Of a stretch of 64,000 bases of DNA, positions 37,001-44,925 are shown in pieces. Both the position numbers and the translations under genes were made by a program. The stretch is from CAG-1782 sp964418255 (GTDB lineage: Bacteria; Bacillota; Clostridia; Christensenellales; DTU072): the NCBI GenBank assembly GCA_964418255.1, contig CAYQKV010000004.1, forward strand, positions 62,001 through 126,000. Reading direction: 5' to 3'. The notes below the pieces were generated by a model. That model saw nothing but the letters and a program-made list of their open reading frames with translations, ran no database searches and was not told the DNA's origin. Positions within the stretch are counted from its first letter, which is position 1. Every line of letters starts with the position of its first letter.

Positions 37001-39502
37001 TTCCTTGTCTCCCGCTGCGGTTCCGTCCGCGGCGGTCGCTTTCCAGTTTTCGTTAGCGATAGTTTCCGCTTTGCTTTCGGTCAATTCCTCGTCTCCGACG
37101 AGTCCGCCGAAAGAAACCGTTCCTTCCGATTCGATTTCCGAAAGACGTTTCCAGCTCGCGCCGGGCGCGGCTTCGTTTGCCTTTTCCTCGGTTGCGTACG
37201 CCTTTACTTCGATATTGTCGAAGAACGCGCCGCCTATCATAAACGTGGTATCGTCGCTTCCCGTACCGAAGGACATTTCAACCGTGAGCTGACGCTGAGA
37301 AAGCTGATTGCCCAAAACGTAGAACGTGAGTTTCTGCCATTCGCCGAGCGCGGTCGTCGTTTCTTCTATTCCGTCTCCCGCTCCGGTAAGTTTAACCGTA
37401 GCTTTGGGGAAACTATTCTGCGATTCCCAGTTTGCGTATTTAGCCTCGTAATCCGCTTTGTCGATTTCCCATTCTTCGTGCTCGGCGTTATAGTCGTCGA
37501 TGAGTTTCTGGCATTTGTCGTATTCTTTTTTATTAGTACGGCGTTCGTTCAAATACAGAATTTCTATATAATCTTTCAAATCCTGTACCGCCTGCACCTG
37601 CGAAGAAAGATTTTTCCAAAGATAGGTATAGTAAAACGCTTGCGCGGTGGTTGCCACGTCGGTGCTGCTTTCAAGATTGAGTAATTCGCGAATCCAGGCT
37701 GCCGCCGCCGTTCTGAGAGTTTCGGAAGCGGTTCCGTTATATGAATACGTTCCCATAGACGTAAGCGCGCTTTCGTGCCCGTTCGCTTTCGTGTTCTCCT
37801 CCTCGGTCAATGCGTCCGCATAACCCGCCATAGCCTCTATACCGTCGGTCGTATACAGGTCGTACAGTTGTCTCTGCAAAGTGGTGAAGGTTTTCGTTCT
37901 GGGGCTTTCGGGTTCTTTCGTCTCGAACTCGGGATAGTAGTGAGTTTTATCTCCGAACTTGTAACTCTTTGCCCATACGTACGCCCAAACGCTTATTTCG
38001 TAATACGTGTTGGGCTCTATTCTGAGGCTATCCGTGGTTTTGATGGTGTTCGCCTGCAAATCCCTGTTATACATCATCATAACGTAGGTTTCGTCGAGGG
38101 CGTTAAGGTTATGGTTCGGGTCGTTCATAACTTTGCCGAGCCATTCGTCGTATCCCATAGCGTAGAACTTCGCAGTGGTGCCGATACCGCCTTCGGAAGT
38201 GGATTTCGAATAATTATCGGAAATTTTCGACGTATCCGCGCCTTCCGCCGCTATATCGTACAGTTTGGAAACGTCCACCGAGCCGTAGTATTTGGCGTCG
38301 TAAGTGGCGTTGGAAGTCATTGAATATTTTGTAAGGTTGCTCGTTCCGTAATTTTCACGGAAAGAATAAAAATACTTGCGGTAACTTGTGGTGTTGTAAG
38401 AAGTGGGCTTCTTGCGAAGTTCCATATTCGGGTTGGCGAGGTAATAAGCGCTTCTCGCCGCGACGTAGTCGTTTCCTCTTCCGTCGGTCTTCGAGCTTAT
38501 CGCCGACTTGAATTCCGCGAAGTTATCGACCATCGCGTCGTTTTCGTTGTATTCGTACGCTCCGTAAGTCGCTATTTTTTCGCCTGCGATTTCGTCGGTT
38601 ATAGCGCTCGTAAGTTTGTCTCCGTCGACTTTTTCGCAGATTATATTATCGAAAAACGCAACGCCGCGCGTAGAATATCTGCCTTTATCGTCGGGGTTTG
38701 TCGTGGAAGTGGAAATTCCGGGACCGTAGCCGAGCCACAAATCGGTTTTTACGCTCATCGAGCTGTATTTGTTGGTTTCGATAAAGAGATAATACGTTTT
38801 CCACTGTCCGTCCGTATCTATACGTCCGAGGGTGTATTCCATATCTCCGCCGAGAACGAACCAGGCTCCTTTATTTTCGTCCGCGTTATGAATTTTCGTA
38901 AACACGGAGAACTGCAACAGATATATGCTGTCTTTTTCCAGAGTAAACGACGAACTCGTAACGTAAATGGAACCTTCGGACTGGGTATTCGCAAGGACGA
39001 ACACGTTCGTGTCTTCTCTTTGTTTTTTGGGGTTGCCGTTTTCGTCGTTGACGATTTTGCCGTCGTCGTCAAGCACGTTTACCCACGGAGTTTTCGGGTC
39101 GATACCGGGATACGGCATTGTAAACGGATTTTCGAGTTCCGCGCCGTTCTTGTCTTCGTACACTCTGAGGTATTTATCCGCGATTGCCTGATAGGTATCT
39201 TCGTCGGAAACGTCGATAGCCGCGCTGAGCACGCCCGCCGAGCCCGTTTTCGAAGTCGTGGTGCTTCCGCTCATCTGCGTCCAGTCCGTCACCTTGTCGA
39301 GGATAGCCCTGTCTCCGCTTGATTCCGTAGACGTCGTGGTTGCGTTATAGAACGTACCGTTTTTCGCCGTGTGGGTGAAAGTACGGGTAGTCTCCGTTCC
39401 GTCTCCGTCGTCGGGGTTTACATAATCTTCGCAAGCTACGAGGGCTACCGCCAAAACGATTGCCGCGAGGATTGTGAAAAGTGATAAAAATTTCTTCTTC
39501 AT
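34022..39502 (-). CDS. large surface lipoprotein with carbohydrate-binding-like modules
   Basis: 1826 residues. The lipoprotein signal MKKKFLSLFTILAAIVLAVA ends in LVAC. The body holds several repeated jelly-roll-like modules, each with NTYYEISVWAYV or YYKISVWARTD, a WQKLTFYV or WREYCVYVKT strand and a closing FFDNIEVKAY or YFDAVKVTS. A fibronectin-III-like stretch (APTSVSLNKNENPVTLTWKG) lies in the middle. The C-terminus adds a membrane helix (WLYISSFVIALVIIITVVVLL) and a basic tail. Two anchors on one chain are unusual. Likely role: polysaccharide or host-glycan binding at the cell surface; no catalytic domain was recognised. The ribosome site is weak (GGCGG). Confidence 0.85.
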   Translation of the reverse strand: MKKKFLSLFTILAAIVLAVALVACEDYVNPDDGDGTETTRTFTHTAKNGTFYNATTTSTESSGDRAILDKVTDWTQMSGSTTTSKTGSAGVLSAAIDVSDEDTYQAIADKYLRVYEDKNGAELENPFTMPYPGIDPKTPWVNVLDDDGKIVNDENGNPKKQREDTNVFVLANTQSEGSIYVTSSSFTLEKDSIYLLQFSVFTKIHNADENKGAWFVLGGDMEYTLGRIDTDGQWKTYYLFIETNKYSSMSVKTDLWLGYGPGISTSTTNPDDKGRYSTRGVAFFDNIICEKVDGDKLTSAITDEIAGEKIATYGAYEYNENDAMVDNFAEFKSAISSKTDGRGNDYVAARSAYYLANPNMELRKKPTSYNTTSYRKYFYSFRENYGTSNLTKYSMTSNATYDAKYYGSVDVSKLYDIAAEGADTSKISDNYSKSTSEGGIGTTAKFYAMGYDEWLGKVMNDPNHNLNALDETYVMMMYNRDLQANTIKTTDSLRIEPNTYYEISVWAYVWAKSYKFGDKTHYYPEFETKEPESPRTKTFTTLQRQLYDLYTTDGIEAMAGYADALTEEENTKANGHESALTSMGTYSYNGTASETLRTAAAAWIRELLNLESSTDVATTAQAFYYTYLWKNLSSQVQAVQDLKDYIEILYLNERRTNKKEYDKCQKLIDDYNAEHEEWEIDKADYEAKYANWESQNSFPKATVKLTGAGDGIEETTTALGEWQKLTFYVLGNQLSQRQLTVEMSFGTGSDDTTFMIGGAFFDNIEVKAYATEEKANEAAPGASWKRLSEIESEGTVSFGGLVGDEELTESKAETIANENWKATAADGTAAGDKEQVSVKVTESDMEQITVDGHAKYLYALEYSNAKATASTLTYIGENAIKILPNKFYRFAFLIKTEGIDEDLGISVKLLTGTDKNNLDTEKDTSVTKYTNNTETWAEVVYYICGDLIDEYYVGVSVAMGSGTRFVTDSYVSGKVYLAAFNALEIDYDEYNAAATGDKIVKSVSLYNISAEIDSNSTTFTNSYYSKLDYSATDKEEFDENGKLSGIGKTSNWTVSSVIDNDYDAPTSVSLNKNENPVTLTWKGADGVTSDSDDGIMTATPVKYEIWMKYADEDGKQKEKLFAVVDATSENTDYTYSFTGNWDNTKLTYFAVKAIGKDGVSSLTSYTSASMGSATGTEIPTPATSADPTEARAGTVSSNGLFTGSVDGNNYVSPYKTVMKLTSNYSSIISVNSQTLSSGLSADGYYKISVWARTDIGTYASITVGATSGALQAATDDSRLGFVQITTDGEWREYCVYVKTGNFNAKMNVKYSLGNPYAKAKTGSLGSGDKEKYYLTSDLSKGTAYFDAVKVTSITEDEYAAAKEKDDDYTGPGYASATHEIVYTGVPYYIYCMEYVLDSFDASTEPSSTTTENDTVGNTPSNYNRDYDTDLTKDGTLASYGVYNYEEANTNERMKTAIEQLYKYTDTKEDDDVFVFNEIFQDKLDSGEWGKDEWNEFMETFLSVDRKDASGNVIYRGGSNVLVMSNKAESGYAQHYSLDSTYNYKAKAGTYTKITFSARTLIARVVETETTDSNGSTTKSYSYEFENAFGEFRVTPSTSKKDEVNVKINSDVYGQGSGDGSFYQDVTYTVYLYNPTSSDNTVNWAFYLGDEDDEDETETWLDHYIVGLMAVDLVSAESITEAEFNAGKNAAGGENSTSYVYEYSEKTTSDGEEEPDPEEPEEEESFWDKLFNNEYFWLYISSFVIALVIIITVVVLLVRRWKKKHPKEVVVENVTKTEKDIKLVPPAPQVKEDALEADEYVDEIKPVTYNQRVNKNKSRKDRKKGKK

Positions 39503-39664
39503 CTTTTACCGCCTGTTAAGTAGTTTCTTTTTTCTCCGCTTTCATACGCGTATGCGCGCTTATACGCGTGCGTATGTCCGCAAGTATATTCTATAATATC
39601 ATAACCCGCGAGGAAAAACAACTGTTCTTAAAGACATTTCAGTCAAATTTATGACATACGGGAG

Positions 39665-39716
39665 AACTCCGACCAAACGTTATGCGGAATAACTCCGACC
39701 AATCGTTACACGGAAT
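39665..39716. repeat. 26-bp tandem repeat, two copies
   Basis: 39665-39690 and 39691-39716, both built as AACTCCGACCAA-CGTTA-CGGAAT with a few substitutions. Confidence 0.7.
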
Positions 39717-39841
39717 TTTACCGCAGTCGGTAAAAACCTTTGTGCGGATAAAGAAGAAAAAGCAATTCGGGCGGGTGGGTGGGTCGACACGATATTTTTA
39801 TGGTACAAATATTCGAAAGCGGGACGGCGACGGTTCGTTTT

Positions 39842-39873
39842 CGAAAAAAAATCAACGCAATCTCTCCGCTCCG
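39842..39873. repeat. short dispersed repeat, copy 1
   Basis: Nearly identical to 42903-42933 (one base change, one A-run difference); core ATCAACGCAATCTCTCC. Both copies lie just past the 3' end of a gene. Confidence 0.65.
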
Positions 39874-39877
39874 TTTT

Positions 39878-41017
39878 TCACTTTATATCGGGCGCGGGCA
39901 TTTTTTCTTTTCTCTCTTTCAGTATCTCGGATATTTTTTTCGCCACGCCTTCCGCGGAAAAATTCTCCTTTGCGTACCTCTTTATTTTCTCTCCGTCGTA
40001 AGGAGAATTCATTGAACACGCCTCTTTCATCGCTTCTCCGAGCGCGCAAGCGTCGTCTACCGCCACGATTTTTCCCGCGTATTCCGGTATTATCCCTTCG
40101 GGAGAAAAACATTTCGTCGTTACTACCGGTATTCCAACCGAAAGGGCGGCGAGATACACCGAACCGAAAATTTCCTTCCTCGAAGCGAGCGCGAAACAGT
40201 CTCCCGTTTCCAGAAATTCGGTTAGTTTTCCCTTTACGGGAGAGAGAAACTCGACGCTGTCTTTTACTCCCAACGCTTCCGCCTGTTCTCCGAGCGCGCG
40301 CCGTTCGTCCCCTTTCCCGACGATTACGAGTTTCGCGTCCGCCCGTTCTTTTTTCGCTTTTGCAAACGCCCTTATAAGAACGTCCATTCCCTTTTCCACG
40401 CAAAGCGCGCCTATGCTGACGAAAACGAACCCGTCGTGTTTTTTTCTTTCTTCCGCAGTCGTCACCGTTTGCGGCAAAAAAACGAACTCCGCGCCGAAGA
40501 TTTCTTCCATACGCAGTCGAAAAGCCTCGTTAGGCGCGGTCGAAACCACCGCTTTTTTATAAATACGCGCCGTTTTTAAGATTTCCGCGCCGCTTAATTT
40601 TTCGGTAAGCAATCTGCCCTCGAACTCGCTTACGGCAAACGGCACGCCGAACACGTTTTCAAGATTTTCCGCCACGCTTCCGTACGTCCGACAAAAAAAA
40701 GCCCAAGTAAGGTCGGGAAGTCTGCCTTCTTTCGCCATAGCCGAGTACGCTCTTTTCGCCACGGCGAGCCTCAACGCGGAGGCGGCTTTTTTTCCCACCC
40801 GTCCGACGGGCAAGCCGTAATCCCATACTTCCACGTTCTCTTTTATATACCTTTCCAGCCCGCGCTTTTTTCGTTTCTTCCCCGTTCTCAAATCCACCGC
40901 GAGAACGGCTACTTCGTAACCGCTTTTTGCAAGAGTCGTCGCAAAACCCCATTCGTATATTCCGTTAAGCGGGCTCTTCCCGTCGGGAACGCCGCGCGCA
41001 AGCACACATATTCGCAT
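39878..41017 (-). CDS. GT4 family glycosyltransferase
   Basis: 379 residues, GT-B fold. The N-terminal acceptor domain has the Gly-rich start ICVLARGVPDGKSPLNGIYE. The C-terminal nucleotide-sugar domain starts at KHDGFVFVSIGALCVEKGMD (near residue 190), with VIVGKGDER, and ends in the GT4 E-x7-E region SRKEIFGSVYLAALSVGIPV. It probably transfers a sugar to a glycolipid or cell-surface polymer; the substrate cannot be read. TATAAT lies only five bases before the ATG at 41017, without a good -35 box, so a leaderless start is possible. It stands alone, divergent from the abrB-ABC operon. Confidence 0.88.
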   Translation of the reverse strand: MRICVLARGVPDGKSPLNGIYEWGFATTLAKSGYEVAVLAVDLRTGKKRKKRGLERYIKENVEVWDYGLPVGRVGKKAASALRLAVAKRAYSAMAKEGRLPDLTWAFFCRTYGSVAENLENVFGVPFAVSEFEGRLLTEKLSGAEILKTARIYKKAVVSTAPNEAFRLRMEEIFGAEFVFLPQTVTTAEERKKHDGFVFVSIGALCVEKGMDVLIRAFAKAKKERADAKLVIVGKGDERRALGEQAEALGVKDSVEFLSPVKGKLTEFLETGDCFALASRKEIFGSVYLAALSVGIPVVTTKCFSPEGIIPEYAGKIVAVDDACALGEAMKEACSMNSPYDGEKIKRYAKENFSAEGVAKKISEILKERKEKMPAPDIK

Positions 41018-41091
41018 AAATAATTATATGTACGATTATTCCCAACTAATGCCCAAAAAACCATACAAACAATATTCGGGCGACTTTATCG

Positions 41092-41119
41092 TTGACAAAT
41101 CCGAAACCCGTGGTATAAT
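41092..41119 (+). promoter_or_regulatory. promoter of the abrB-ABC operon with tandem operator
   Basis: TTGACA (41092-41097), 16-bp spacer, TATAAT (41114-41119). From the -10 box onward three 9-bp direct repeats follow (TATAATTAG, TATAACTTG, TATAACTTT; 41114-41140), a plausible operator for the AbrB-type product. Confidence 0.75.
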
Positions 41120-41159
41120 TAGTATAACTTGTATAACTTTTACCACAAGGAGATTGTAT

Positions 41160-41387
41160 ATGAAACAGGATTTTCCCGAAGGGAAGTTTCTTTCCGCGGT
41201 TAAAATCGGCGCGAAAGGACAAATAGTAATACCGAAAGAAGTTCGGGATATGTTCGGATTCAAGCCGGGCGACTCCGTTCTTCTTATGGCGGACAAAACG
41301 CAGGGCGTCGCTTTGCAACCGTTTTCTTTCGCCGAGGTTTTCTGGCAAGCCGCGCGAAACGTTATGAAGGAGGATGATAAAAAGTAA
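41160..41387 (+). CDS. AbrB/MazE/SpoVT-type transcriptional regulator
   Basis: 75 residues with the swapped-hairpin DNA-binding motif KIGAKGQIVIPKEVRDMFGF, then KPGDSVLLMADKTQGVALQP. The ATG at 41160 has AAGGAG seven bases upstream; the longer frame from 41028 starts upstream of the promoter and is rejected. It is the first gene of an operon with an ABC ATPase and its permease, and probably controls them by binding the 9-bp repeats at its own promoter. Confidence 0.88.
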   Translation: MKQDFPEGKFLSAVKIGAKGQIVIPKEVRDMFGFKPGDSVLLMADKTQGVALQPFSFAEVFWQAARNVMKEDDKK

Positions 41388-42221
41388 ATGGAGGCTTTAA
41401 GGGTCTGTAATCTCACAAAAAAGTATCCCGAATTTACGTTAAACGACGTATCTTTGACGGTTGAAAAGGGACGCGTCGTCGGACTTGTCGGGCGAAACGG
41501 CGCGGGCAAAAGCACGCTGATTAAATCCGTTCTCGGGCTTATTCCGTCGGAGGGCACGGTGGAATTTTTCGGTGAAAGAGACGGCGCTAAACATAAAATC
41601 GGCTACGTTCACGGCGGGTTCGATTTTTATCTTCAAAAGACGCTCCGTTCGGTAGCGAAATGCGTTTCCTCGTTCTATCCTACGTGGGACTCATCTTTAT
41701 ACGGCGAACTTCTGCGCCGTTTCAATCTGTCGGAAAGCAAAAAGGTATCCGAGCTGAGCGAAGGAATGAAAGTCAAATTCGCTTTATCTCTCGCCCTGTC
41801 CCACGGCGCGGAACTTCTCATTATGGACGAACCTACGAGCGGTCTCGACCCGGTTTCCCGCGACGAATTCTGCGACATAATTCTCAATCTTGTCCGAGAA
41901 AAGGAAATAGGCGTTCTTTTCTCCACTCACATAATTTCCGACCTTACGAAAATCGCCGACGACATAGCCTTTATCGACGACGGAAATCTGATTGTTTTCG
42001 AAGAAACGGAAACTCTTCTTTCCCGTTACGAAACGGCGTTTTTCCGCACCGAGGCGGAGGCACTCGTCTGCGGCGTTCCTCTTATAGGGTTAAAACGCGT
42101 TAAAAGCGGGTTCGAGGCTTTAATTCCTTTCGGTTCGGGCAAGGACTTAACCGTGGAAAGAGCCGACCTTGAAACGATAATTTTACATCTTCAATGCGAA
42201 AGGAGAAAAAACGATGACTAA
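41388..42221 (+). CDS. ABC transporter ATP-binding protein
   Basis: 277 residues with Walker A GRNGAGKST (about 36-44), a Q-loop-like region, signature ELSEGMKVKFALSLAL (LSEGM variant of LSGGQ), Walker B LLIMDEPTSGLDP and the switch His in VLFSTHIISDL. The C-terminal tail is of the type found in ABC-2 exporters. The start codon follows the abrB stop directly; the gene overlaps the permease by eight bases. Likely exports a drug, peptide or lipid. Confidence 0.93.
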   Translation: MEALRVCNLTKKYPEFTLNDVSLTVEKGRVVGLVGRNGAGKSTLIKSVLGLIPSEGTVEFFGERDGAKHKIGYVHGGFDFYLQKTLRSVAKCVSSFYPTWDSSLYGELLRRFNLSESKKVSELSEGMKVKFALSLALSHGAELLIMDEPTSGLDPVSRDEFCDIILNLVREKEIGVLFSTHIISDLTKIADDIAFIDDGNLIVFEETETLLSRYETAFFRTEAEALVCGVPLIGLKRVKSGFEALIPFGSGKDLTVERADLETIILHLQCERRKNDD

Positions 42222-42867
42222 ACTTTTACGCAAGGAATTTGCCCTGGCTCTTCACCCTACGGCGTACTTTTTTCTATGTTTTTGCCTGTTCGTTTTCATT
42301 CCGAACTATCCGTACGAAGTTATGTACTTCTTTTCCTGTCTTTCGGTGTTTTTCACCTGTCTTACGGGGCGGGAAAACAAAGACCTGCTCTTTTCCTGTA
42401 TACTTCCCGTAAGCAAGAAAGAGGTTGCGACCGCTCGCATACTTTCGTCTGTAATTATGCAACTGAGTCTTATCGTTCTTTCGGCGTGCACGGTAGCGGT
42501 TAAAAATCTTATTCCAACGCTAAACGCCGCAAATCTTGCCGGACTTGACGCAAACGCCGCTCTTATCGGCGAAGGTTTTCTTATTCTCGGGCTGTTCAAC
42601 GCGGTGTTTTTCCCGTTATATTTTTCCGACCCGAACAAGGTGGGAATTCCCTTTATCGTTTCTTCGGCGTGCGTATTTCTTCTGATAATTATTTCCGTCG
42701 CGCTGTGTTCTGCGATACCCTCTTTGAAAAACACGTTCGACTCGCCCGACCCGATTTTCATCGGCGGAAAACTGATTTTCACCGCAATCTCCGCTCTTAT
42801 TTACGCCGCGCTTACCTACGTTTCCGTTCGCGTTTCATCGGCAAAATTCGAAAAAGTAAACCTATGA
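42214..42867 (+). CDS. ABC-2 type permease
   Basis: 217 residues with six hydrophobic helices, starting LALHPTAYFFLCFCLFVFI and ending LIFTAISALIYAALTYVSV; cytoplasmic motif TGRENKDLLFSCILPVSKKE is typical of small ABC-2 permeases paired with YtrB-like ATPases. AAAGGAG precedes the ATG. It forms the membrane part of the exporter with the preceding ATPase. Confidence 0.88.
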   Translation: MTKLLRKEFALALHPTAYFFLCFCLFVFIPNYPYEVMYFFSCLSVFFTCLTGRENKDLLFSCILPVSKKEVATARILSSVIMQLSLIVLSACTVAVKNLIPTLNAANLAGLDANAALIGEGFLILGLFNAVFFPLYFSDPNKVGIPFIVSSACVFLLIIISVALCSAIPSLKNTFDSPDPIFIGGKLIFTAISALIYAALTYVSVRVSSAKFEKVNL

Positions 42868-42902
42868 CTTCGCTTTTATCAGGAGAGACGACGATTCGCT
42901 TA

Positions 42903-42933
42903 CGAAAAAAATCAACGCAATCTCTCCACTCCG
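42903..42933. repeat. short dispersed repeat, copy 2
   Basis: See 39842-39873. Here it follows the permease gene and shares a GGAGAGA / TCTCTCC pairing with bases shortly upstream (42892 on). Confidence 0.6.
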
Positions 42934-42945
42934 ACTTTTATTATA

Positions 42946-42974
42946 TTTACAAACACGCGCGTTTGTAGTATAAT
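42946..42974 (+). promoter_or_regulatory. promoter with palindromic operator
   Basis: TTTACA (42946-42951), 17-bp spacer, TATAAT (42969-42974). The spacer contains ACAAAC / GTTTGT (42949-42966), an operator-like palindrome. Confidence 0.7.
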
Positions 42975-43008
42975 AAACGGGAAAAAACTGTAAATGAGGT
43001 GTATTGCC

Positions 43009-43497
43009 GTGCGTAAAATCGACTTAACCGAACGTTTATCGAAAAAGAACACGATTATCGCCGTCGTCTGCATAGTCGTATTTCTGATTATCGGCTTTGT
43101 TGCGGCGGTTGTCGGACATCGCGCTTATCTCGATTCCCGCGAAGCGGAAATAACAAATATTTCCTATTCTTCGAGCGCGAAACTCTTTATGCGCGCCGAC
43201 GGGGTGACTCTGGTCTGTAAATATTCGTCTTCGGACGTTTCGGTCGCTCTTGACAAAGTTCTTTCTTTGTCCAAAGGCGCGAGTTTGTCCGTTGTCTCCG
43301 TGGTTGACGAAAACGGTTCGCCCGTTTCTCACAGCGGCGTTTCTTTCGACGTATCGGACGGACAGCGGTATTTCGTCATTCTCAACGTAAAATCTTTCGG
43401 CGGCGTTCACACCAACGGATACGTTCTCGAAATCGTCTCCGAAGAAGACTTCGACGTCAACGGCACTACTCCGTTTTCTTTCGGACCAATTTTATAA
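43009..43497 (+). CDS. single-pass membrane protein, unknown function
   Basis: 162 residues. After a basic start (KIDLTERLSKKN) comes one membrane helix, TIIAVVCIVVFLIIGFVAAVVG, then an extracytoplasmic beta-rich domain (VTLVCKYSSSDVSVALDKVL; VVSVVDENGSPVSHSGVSF). No family was recognised. GTG 43009 with GAGG nine bases upstream is preferred over ATG 42994, which has no ribosome site. It precedes ybaB-recR by 35 bases and may be co-transcribed. Confidence 0.75.
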   Translation: MRKIDLTERLSKKNTIIAVVCIVVFLIIGFVAAVVGHRAYLDSREAEITNISYSSSAKLFMRADGVTLVCKYSSSDVSVALDKVLSLSKGASLSVVSVVDENGSPVSHSGVSFDVSDGQRYFVILNVKSFGGVHTNGYVLEIVSEEDFDVNGTTPFSFGPIL

Positions 43498-43532
43498 AAA
43501 TCGCTCAAACACTATAAGCAAGGAGAAATATT

Positions 43533-43871
43533 ATGGCAAAATTCAACGGTTACGGCGGCGGAAATATGCAACAGATAATGCGCCAGGCGCAGAAAATGCA
43601 AGCCGACCTTAAAGCGGCGCAGGAAGAACTTGCCGACACCGAGGTGGTGGCTACCGCGGGCGGCGGAATGGTGGAAGTGGTTATGTCCTGCGACAGAAAA
43701 ATAAGTTCCATCAAAATTGCGCCCGAAGCGGTCGACCCTGACGACGTGGAGATGCTCGAAGATATGATTATGGCGGGCATTAACGAAGCGATGTCTCTGG
43801 TAGAACAGGAAAACGAGCGCATAATGGGACCCCTTACCGGCGGACTCGGCGGTCTCGGAGGTCTTATATGA
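43533..43871 (+). CDS. ybaB: YbaB/EbfC family nucleoid-associated protein
   Basis: 112 residues: MQQIMRQAQKMQADLKAAQE, then EVVATAGGGMVEVVMSCDRK and a C-terminal GPLTGGLGGLGGLI. This is the standard dimeric tweezer-like DNA-binding protein found next to recR and dnaX. AAGGAG precedes the ATG, and the stop overlaps the recR start by four bases. Confidence 0.95.
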   Translation: MAKFNGYGGGNMQQIMRQAQKMQADLKAAQEELADTEVVATAGGGMVEVVMSCDRKISSIKIAPEAVDPDDVEMLEDMIMAGINEAMSLVEQENERIMGPLTGGLGGLGGLI

Positions 43872-44458
43872 TACAGTCGGAAAGCGTCAACAAACTGATT
43901 GCCGCTTTTCGCACCCTTCCCGGCGTCGGCACAAAAACCGCCGCGCGTTACGCCTACAAAATCATCGAAAGTTCGATAGAAGACGCGGAAGCGTTTGCCG
44001 AAGCGGTGTTAAACGCTAAGAAAAACGTTAAATTCTGTTCTGTTTGCGGCAATTTTACCGAAAACGAAGTTTGCGAATACTGCTCTACCCGTTCTCCGCG
44101 GGTTATCTGCGTTGTCGCTCAACCGAAGGACATCGACCCTATCGAAAAGACGGGGGCGTTCGACGGTTCGTACCACGTTCTTCACGGCGTTATCGACATA
44201 CAGAAAGGGATAGACGCGGACAAAATCCGCATACGCGAGCTTATTTCCCGTATTTCCGAGGGCAAAACCGAAGAAGTCATCGTCGCGACCAACCCCGACC
44301 TCGGCGGGGAACTTACGGGCGCGTACATTGCCGCGGCTCTCAAACCCCTCGGGGTAAAGGTCACCCGCCTTGCTTACGGCATAAGCGTGGGCAGCGAAAT
44401 AGAATACGCCGATTCCAACACGCTCCAACACGCTTTGAGCGACAGAAAACCCATTTAA
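43868..44458 (+). CDS. recR: recombination protein RecR
   Basis: 196 residues, normal length. Helix-hairpin-helix AAFRTLPGVGTKTAARYAYK near the start, the four-Cys zinc finger FCSVCGNFTENEVCEYC (about 57-73), a Toprim domain with VVAQPKDIDPIEKTG and ATNPDLGGELTGAYIA, and a C-terminal Walker-B-like GISVGSEIEYADSNTL. It works with RecF and RecO in gap repair. Confidence 0.97.
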   Translation: MIQSESVNKLIAAFRTLPGVGTKTAARYAYKIIESSIEDAEAFAEAVLNAKKNVKFCSVCGNFTENEVCEYCSTRSPRVICVVAQPKDIDPIEKTGAFDGSYHVLHGVIDIQKGIDADKIRIRELISRISEGKTEEVIVATNPDLGGELTGAYIAAALKPLGVKVTRLAYGISVGSEIEYADSNTLQHALSDRKPI

Positions 44459-44460
44459 TT

Positions 44461-44919
44461 TCAGCTATTCATTACCAAAAGGATAATATTCAATCCCGAC
44501 ATAAAACAATACCAAACGAGATTTACAAGCGCGCCCGTCCAACCGAAACGGGTGCGTTTTGTCGTTATCGCCAGAATTACGCCCTGCGCCGCCGTCGCGA
44601 GCGCGATAAAAACCGTGGAAACAACGATTGATTTCAGGCGAAACATCGCAAAAAACCACAACGCGGTAAAAATCATAAACAAAATCGGCGCAAAAAGCGT
44701 TTTTCTCATTCGTTTTTCGACGGCGAACTCTCCCACCGTAACCGCGGTAAGAATGTAGGAAAAGAGCCACCCCGCGGAAAACACTCCCCTGCTTAAATAG
44801 GGTTTCTCCATTCCGTTTATCCATTCGCTTTCCGCGATGCTCCAACCGTTTATCGCGCTCAGAATTATGACTGCCGTCAGACCGATACACAGTCCGACGG
44901 CGCGCATATACTTATTCAT
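44461..44919 (-). CDS. TspO/MBR family membrane protein
   Basis: 152 residues with five hydrophobic helices. The family pattern is visible in EKPYLSRGVFSAGWLFSYIL, the Trp/Phe-rich ALWFFAMFRLKS, and the end NLVWYCFMSGLNIILL, comparable to the WxxFxxxLN end of TspO proteins. TspO binds porphyrins and lipids in membranes. It follows the M1 peptidase gene by six bases (GGAG ribosome site). Divergent enough that another five-helix family is possible. Confidence 0.65.
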   Translation of the reverse strand: MNKYMRAVGLCIGLTAVIILSAINGWSIAESEWINGMEKPYLSRGVFSAGWLFSYILTAVTVGEFAVEKRMRKTLFAPILFMIFTALWFFAMFRLKSIVVSTVFIALATAAQGVILAITTKRTRFGWTGALVNLVWYCFMSGLNIILLVMNS

Positions 44920-44925
44920 CTATAT

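Larger units (their letters stand above)
39503..39877. other. 375-bp intergenic region
   Basis: No supported gene. It contains the perfect palindrome CATACGCGTATG (39543-39554) upstream of the lipoprotein gene, with a wider CATACGC / GCGTATG repeat to 39576; a 26-bp imperfect tandem repeat; and a dispersed repeat. No clear promoter for the lipoprotein gene could be fixed. Confidence 0.5.
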
